From NCBI GenBank assembly GCA_023433225.1, contig JAEZDQ010000012.1, forward strand, positions 1 through 11,713: 11,713 bases of DNA, given 5' to 3'. Both the position numbers and the translations under genes were made by a program. Below the pieces are notes generated by a model. The model had not been told where the DNA came from, did not search any database, and saw nothing but the letters and a program-made list of their open reading frames with translations. The DNA comes from Bacteroidota bacterium. GTDB lineage: Bacteria; Bacteroidota; Bacteroidia; Flavobacteriales; Weeksellaceae. Shown here one piece after another: positions 8,238 to 11,713 of this stretch (within the stretch, counting starts at the first letter, position 1; every line of letters starts with the position of its first letter).

Positions 8238-8678
8238 ATGAGAAATTCCCTCTACATAATTCTGATTTTCTTGACCTCTTGCAAACAAAAAGAACATGAA
8301 AAAATAATTGTGAAAACAGAGGAGGATATTCAAATAGAAAGAATTAATGCTGAAATTGAAAAGGCTAAAATTGAAGTTGAGAAAATAGTTCCTAAGGATT
8401 CGATTTATAATTTTTTTCATTCAGCTCTTAAAAACAATAGGGTTTTTAATGAGTGCGAATGTTTAGCACCTGTTTATCAAAAATTTATTGCGCTAAATAT
8501 CGACCAAAGTGAAGAATTTTTTTCTCTATTAAACGAACATATAAATGTGTCGACAGAAAAGGAATTTATCAAAAAACAGTATTTGGCATCATTCAACTTT
8601 CAATGGGACGAAAATTTAGTGACTGGAAAACGAATAGTACGAATAGACAACGAAATTTATATAGCCAAGACGATATAA
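8238..8678 (+). CDS. Small A+T-rich lipoprotein of unknown function; 5' part of a probably frameshifted gene
   Basis: This 146-codon frame begins MRNSLYIILIFLTSCKQKE: a short hydrophobic signal followed by Cys15 in LTSC, a lipoprotein signal-peptidase II site, so the product should be membrane-anchored in the envelope. A charged, probably coiled-coil or extended stretch (IQIERINAEIEKAKIEVEKI, about 32-51) follows, then a mixed region with NECECLAPVY. The frame stops at 8676-8678 just as a second coding-like frame takes over (see 8603-8884). Inserting one base near 8671 would join IYIAKT directly to DIKELSDFMERN, so I read this as the first part of one gene of about 215 codons. Sampled stretches here are about 28-30% G+C, against roughly 50% in the following transporter, which suggests a separate origin. 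I do not recognise the family. It sits 15 bases after the CAT-type permease. Confidence 0.65.
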   Translation: MRNSLYIILIFLTSCKQKEHEKIIVKTEEDIQIERINAEIEKAKIEVEKIVPKDSIYNFFHSALKNNRVFNECECLAPVYQKFIALNIDQSEEFFSLLNEHINVSTEKEFIKKQYLASFNFQWDENLVTGKRIVRIDNEIYIAKTI

Positions 8679-8884
8679 AGGAATTATCTGATTTTATGGA
8701 AAGAAATGATTGTTGCTTAACTTCTGTTTCTATGCCTATCTTTTTCAATAATTTTAATAACTGCGTAATCGAAATAAGTTATTATTGCGGGTTCTTGTGC
8801 GCTGAAAAAGCTACTTACATATATGAGCGGTTGGCAAATGGTAAGTGGCAAGAAATAAAAGAATTCGGTCGAATAATTTCTTAA
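8603..8884 (+). pseudogene. 3' part of the same lipoprotein gene, in the -1 frame
   Basis: The frame is open from 8603 to the stop at 8882-8884. Its first part overlaps the 5' frame and looks like out-of-frame translation (KTNSTNRQRN). From about 8672 it becomes protein-like: DIKELSDFMERN, then CC, a beta-rich segment, and YYCGFLCAEKATYIYERL followed by GKWQEI, with four cysteines in total. A pattern of CGxLC, an aromatic strand and then GKW is one I recall from C-terminal parts of small Bacteroidota envelope proteins; this is memory, not a search. The ATG at 8603 has no reason to be a real start. It is most likely the tail of the lipoprotein, separated by a one-base deletion or a sequencing error, or less likely made by -1 frameshifting. 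The next gene starts 17 bases later. Confidence 0.6.
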
Positions 8885-8901
8885 TAATAATTAGCCTTCC
8901 T

Positions 8902-10317
8902 ATGCAAGAAAACTCAACACCCAAAATGAAACGCGAACTAAGCCTTTTGGACGGAACGATGATCGTGGCCGGTTCCATGATTGGTTCCGGGATTTTCATC
9001 GTCAGTTCAGACATTGTCCGAAACGTCGGAAGTGCGGGTTGGCTGATTTTCATATGGGCACTGACCGGATTTATTACATTGATCGCAGCATTGAGCTATG
9101 GCGAACTTTCGGCAATGTTTCCCAAAGCCGGCGGACAATATGTATATCTGCGCGAAGCCTACGGGAAATTGGTCGCTTTCCTCTATGGCTGGGGACTTTT
9201 TGCCATTATCCAAACCGGAACCATTGCAGCGGTCGGGGTGGCTTTTGCCAAATTCACGGCTTATATTTTCCCTTTTTTCAGTGAAGAAAATGTGGTTTTT
9301 TCAATTTCTACTTTCAAAGTCAGTACCGCGCAATTGCTTGCGATTTCGTCCATCGTTTTTCTGACTTGGTTGAATTCCCGCGGGATTAAAAACGGGAAAC
9401 TGATACAGACCGGGATGACGATTATCAAAATTCTCTCACTCGCCGGACTCATCATTGCAGGCCTTTTCTTTGCCTTCAATTCCGAGGTTTGGGAGGCAAA
9501 CTGGTCCACAGCCTGGAGCAATGTAAAATGGCTTCCAGAAGGAGAAGGCATGTTGAAGATTGCAGGAGCTGCCGTTTTTGGAGGAATTGTTTCTGCTATG
9601 GTGGGTTCTTTATTTTCCAGTGACGCTTGGAACAACGTAACTTTCATTGCCGGAGAAATGAAAAACCCACAGCGAGACATTGGTTTGAGTTTGTTTTTCG
9701 GGGTTTTGATTGTGACTGTGATTTATATTTTGATGAACCTGATGTTTATCGCAACCTTGTCTATGGAAGAAATGGCTTATGCGCCCCAAGACCGGATCGG
9801 AGTAGCGGCTGCGCTGAATATTTTCGGGAAAGAAGGTGCGGTGATTATTGCGGTGATGATTATGATTTCGACTTTTGGGTGTAATAATGGTCTGATTCTC
9901 GCCGGTGCAAGGGTTTACCATACGATGGCAAAGGACGGGGTTTTCTTCCCGAAAGCAGCCAATTTGAATCGTTTTGAAGTGCCTGCAAGGGGTTTGTGGA
10001 TTCAATGCGTTTGGGCTTCGGTGCTGTGTTTAAGCGGGAAGTATGGGGATTTGCTCGATTATGTCATCATGGCGGTACTGATTTTTTATGTACTCACCAT
10101 TTTGGGGATTTTTATATTAAGGTTTAAACAACCCGAATTACCGAGAACTTATAAAGCTTTCGGATACCCGGTTCTACCAGCATTATACATCATACTGGCC
10201 AGTACGATTTGCATTGGACTCTTGGTTTACAAAACCACTTATACTTGGCCGGGCGTTTTGATTATTTTAATGGGGATTCCGATTTATTATATCATCAGAA
10301 GAAAGATTGAGGATTAA
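8902..10317 (+). CDS. APC-superfamily amino acid permease, LAT-like type
   Basis: With start at 8902 the product is 471 residues, the normal size for 12-helix bacterial LAT-type transporters, which exchange or import amino acids across the inner membrane (the Ser/Thr exchanger SteT is the model). Seen: LSLLDGTMIVAGSMIGSGIF (13-32) with the TM1 unwound GSGIF; SYGELSAMFPKAGGQYVYL (65-83) in TM2-TM3; SSDAWNNVTFIAGEMKNPQRDI (239-260) around the broken TM6; and a C-terminal PELPRTYKAFGYPVLPALY (411-429) that is a hallmark of this subfamily. The frame is open further upstream to an ATG at 8845, but that adds a hydrophilic lead unlike the family and overlaps the preceding gene, so I prefer 8902. It shares direction with the CAT-type permease but not subfamily, so it is not a recent tandem copy. 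Substrate is unknown. Its TAA stop overlaps the convergent cysS stop. Confidence 0.93.
   Translation: MQENSTPKMKRELSLLDGTMIVAGSMIGSGIFIVSSDIVRNVGSAGWLIFIWALTGFITLIAALSYGELSAMFPKAGGQYVYLREAYGKLVAFLYGWGLFAIIQTGTIAAVGVAFAKFTAYIFPFFSEENVVFSISTFKVSTAQLLAISSIVFLTWLNSRGIKNGKLIQTGMTIIKILSLAGLIIAGLFFAFNSEVWEANWSTAWSNVKWLPEGEGMLKIAGAAVFGGIVSAMVGSLFSSDAWNNVTFIAGEMKNPQRDIGLSLFFGVLIVTVIYILMNLMFIATLSMEEMAYAPQDRIGVAAALNIFGKEGAVIIAVMIMISTFGCNNGLILAGARVYHTMAKDGVFFPKAANLNRFEVPARGLWIQCVWASVLCLSGKYGDLLDYVIMAVLIFYVLTILGIFILRFKQPELPRTYKAFGYPVLPALYIILASTICIGLLVYKTTYTWPGVLIILMGIPIYYIIRRKIED
10314..10317. other. Shared TTAA: overlapping convergent stop codons
   Basis: The plus-strand permease ends with TAA at 10315-10317, and cysS on the minus strand ends with TAA read from 10316-10314. 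The palindrome TTAA therefore supplies both stops, and there is no room between the genes for a separate terminator hairpin. Confidence 0.92.
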
Positions 10318-11713
10318 CTCAAACTGTACTCCGTCCCGTCCTTTCCGTCTTTCAGCTGAATTCCGATAGCAGCCAACTCATCGCGGATTTGATCGGACCA
10401 AGCCCAGTTTTTATCGGCACGTGCTTGGTTTCGCATTTTGATGAGTAATTGAACCGTTCCGTCCAGTTTATCATTGTTTCCGTTGGAAGTTTCATCGGAT
10501 TTTAATCCCATTACATCAAAAACAAATTCATTCAACGACTTTTTCAAAATTTCTATGTCATCCGAACTCAGCTTTTCCGTTCCGGCTTTGGCGCCGTTAA
10601 TCACCCGAACCACATCGAATAAATGAGAAATTAAAATCGGCGTATTGAAATCATCGTCCATGGCGGCATAGCAATTCTTCAACCACTCATTTACATCAAA
10701 AGAAGAACTGTCAGTTGCCTGAATTGAATTTAAATTTTTAATTCCGTCCATCAATCGGTTAAACCCTTTTTCACTTGCCAGCATCGCATCGTTTGAAATG
10801 TCCAGAACGCTTCTGTAATGCGCCTGCAAAAAGCAAAAACGTACAATACTCGGATGAAATGGTTTTTCAAAGAAATCATTGTCCCCATCTACCAATTGCA
10901 TAGGCAGGATATAATTTCCGGTCGATTTGCTCATCCGCTGACCGTTCATGGTAAGCATATTGGTATGTAACCAATACTTCACGGGTTGATGTCCGTTTGC
11001 GCCTTTCGCCTGAGCAATTTCACATTCATGATGCGGAAATTTCAAATCCATTCCACCACCGTGTATGTCAAAAGTTTCTCCTAAATATTTGGTACTCATG
11101 ACGGTACATTCCAGATGCCAACCAGGAAATCCTTCTCCCCAAGGGGAATTCCAACGCATGATATGACTGGGCGAAGCTTTTTTCCATAAGGCAAAATCCA
11201 CAGGGTTCCGCTTTTCGTCCTGCCCGTCCAAATCGCGTGTATTGTTGATGAGGTCTTCTATATTTCTTCGGCTCAGTTCGCCGTAATTCAATCCTTTTTT
11301 GTTGTAGGCCTCCACGTCAAAATAAACCGAACCATTTACTTCATAAGCCAATCCGAACTCAATGAGTTTTTGAGTCAGTTCGATTTGTTCCAGAATATGG
11401 CCTGTTGCGGTTGGTTCTATGGTCGGTGGCAGAAAATTAAACGTTTCCAGAACTTTATGAAAATCAACGGTATATTTCTGGACAATTTCCATCGGTTCCA
11501 GTTTTTCCAGTTTCGACTGTTTTACAAAACGGTCATTTTCCACATTTCCGTCATCGGTCAAATGTCCGGCGTCCGTAATATTTCGCACATAACGGACTTT
11601 AAAACCCAAATGAGTGAGATAACGATAAATCATATCGAATGATAAAAAAGTACGCACATTTCCCAAATGTACATTGCTGTAAACCGTCGGGCCGCAAACA
11701 TACATTCCAACAC
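10314..11713 (-). CDS. cysS: Cysteinyl-tRNA synthetase, N-terminus cut off by window edge
   Basis: This class I aminoacyl-tRNA synthetase charges tRNA-Cys with cysteine, an essential cytoplasmic step of translation. Counting from the Met at 11705-11703: MYVCGPTVY (1-9) contains the first zinc ligand Cys4; HLGN (13-16) is the HIGH-type ATP motif; GWHLEC (195-200) gives zinc ligand Cys200; and DIHGGGMDLKFPHHECEIAQ (213-232) gives His225 and Glu229. The spacings match the Escherichia coli ligands Cys28, Cys209, His234 and Glu238. QRMSKSTGN (256-264) is the KMSKS loop, and AMDDDFNTP (348-356) is a family signature of the helical domain. That Met is not the true start: the two codons before it read V-G, as in the family's HVGMYVCGP, so some 20-30 further residues lie beyond the right edge. 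The gene converges on the LAT-type permease with a 4-base overlap and no terminator between them. Confidence 0.97.
   Translation of the reverse strand, partial: VGMYVCGPTVYSNVHLGNVRTFLSFDMIYRYLTHLGFKVRYVRNITDAGHLTDDGNVENDRFVKQSKLEKLEPMEIVQKYTVDFHKVLETFNFLPPTIEPTATGHILEQIELTQKLIEFGLAYEVNGSVYFDVEAYNKKGLNYGELSRRNIEDLINNTRDLDGQDEKRNPVDFALWKKASPSHIMRWNSPWGEGFPGWHLECTVMSTKYLGETFDIHGGGMDLKFPHHECEIAQAKGANGHQPVKYWLHTNMLTMNGQRMSKSTGNYILPMQLVDGDNDFFEKPFHPSIVRFCFLQAHYRSVLDISNDAMLASEKGFNRLMDGIKNLNSIQATDSSSFDVNEWLKNCYAAMDDDFNTPILISHLFDVVRVINGAKAGTEKLSSDDIEILKKSLNEFVFDVMGLKSDETSNGNNDKLDGTVQLLIKMRNQARADKNWAWSDQIRDELAAIGIQLKDGKDGTEYSLS

Noticed and set aside
8653..8659. Second slippery-looking heptamer AAATTTA in the lipoprotein gene
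   Set aside because: In the reading frame it is split AA-ATT-TA, which is the wrong phase for the X_XXY_YYZ mechanism.
8845..8901. Upstream ATG at 8845 as start of the LAT-type permease
   Set aside because: It adds 19 residues unlike the family's N-terminus and overlaps the end of the preceding gene by 40 bases. The ATG at 8902 gives a normal length and a short cytoplasmic lead into LSLLDG.
11703..11705. ATG at 11705-11703 as the start of cysS
   Set aside because: The preceding in-frame codons read V-G, matching the conserved HVGMYVCGP of the family, so the gene continues beyond the window.

Overview
The window looks like an ordinary chromosomal segment of a Bacteroidota bacterium, probably from the Flavobacteriia/Cytophagia side. 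The strongest reason is a 1445-residue secreted protein that ends in a type A type IX secretion (T9SS) sorting domain, a system essentially confined to this phylum. A-rich leaders without a clear Shine-Dalgarno sequence and a weak TTTG/TAnnTTTG-like promoter agree with this. Hand counts of sampled stretches give about 45-50% G+C in most genes. I cannot name a genus.

Layout. Positions 1-717 (minus) hold the N-terminal 239 residues of a FabH-like 3-oxoacyl-ACP synthase III, cut by the window edge. A 317-base divergent intergenic region with an imperfect inverted repeat and a possible promoter separates it from the large T9SS cargo protein (1035-5372, plus), which is closed by a strong intrinsic terminator. 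A short-chain dehydrogenase lies at 5586-6335 (minus). Diverging from it is a tight plus-strand cluster of an APC-superfamily transporter of the CAT type (6537-8222), a small A+T-rich lipoprotein gene that appears frameshifted (8238-8884), and a second APC transporter of the LAT type (8902-10317). The last gene converges on cysS, the cysteinyl-tRNA synthetase gene (10314 to the right edge, minus, 5' end outside), sharing a TTAA that supplies both stop codons.

How the parts relate. Two different amino-acid transporters in one transcriptional direction suggest a small amino-acid uptake or exchange locus. The lipoprotein between them has only 15 and 17 bases of spacing on either side but very different base composition. 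The T9SS cargo is built only of beta-sandwich and carboxypeptidase-regulatory-like modules with no catalytic domain I recognise, so a cell-surface or released adhesin-like role is the best guess. The remaining genes (KAS III, SDR, cysS) are metabolic or housekeeping and need not be linked to their neighbours.

I found no CRISPR array, tRNA, rRNA, insertion sequence, phage gene or convincing new multi-gene system. The most interesting items are the nested domain architecture of the T9SS protein, the frameshifted A+T-rich lipoprotein, and the inverted repeat upstream of the T9SS gene.
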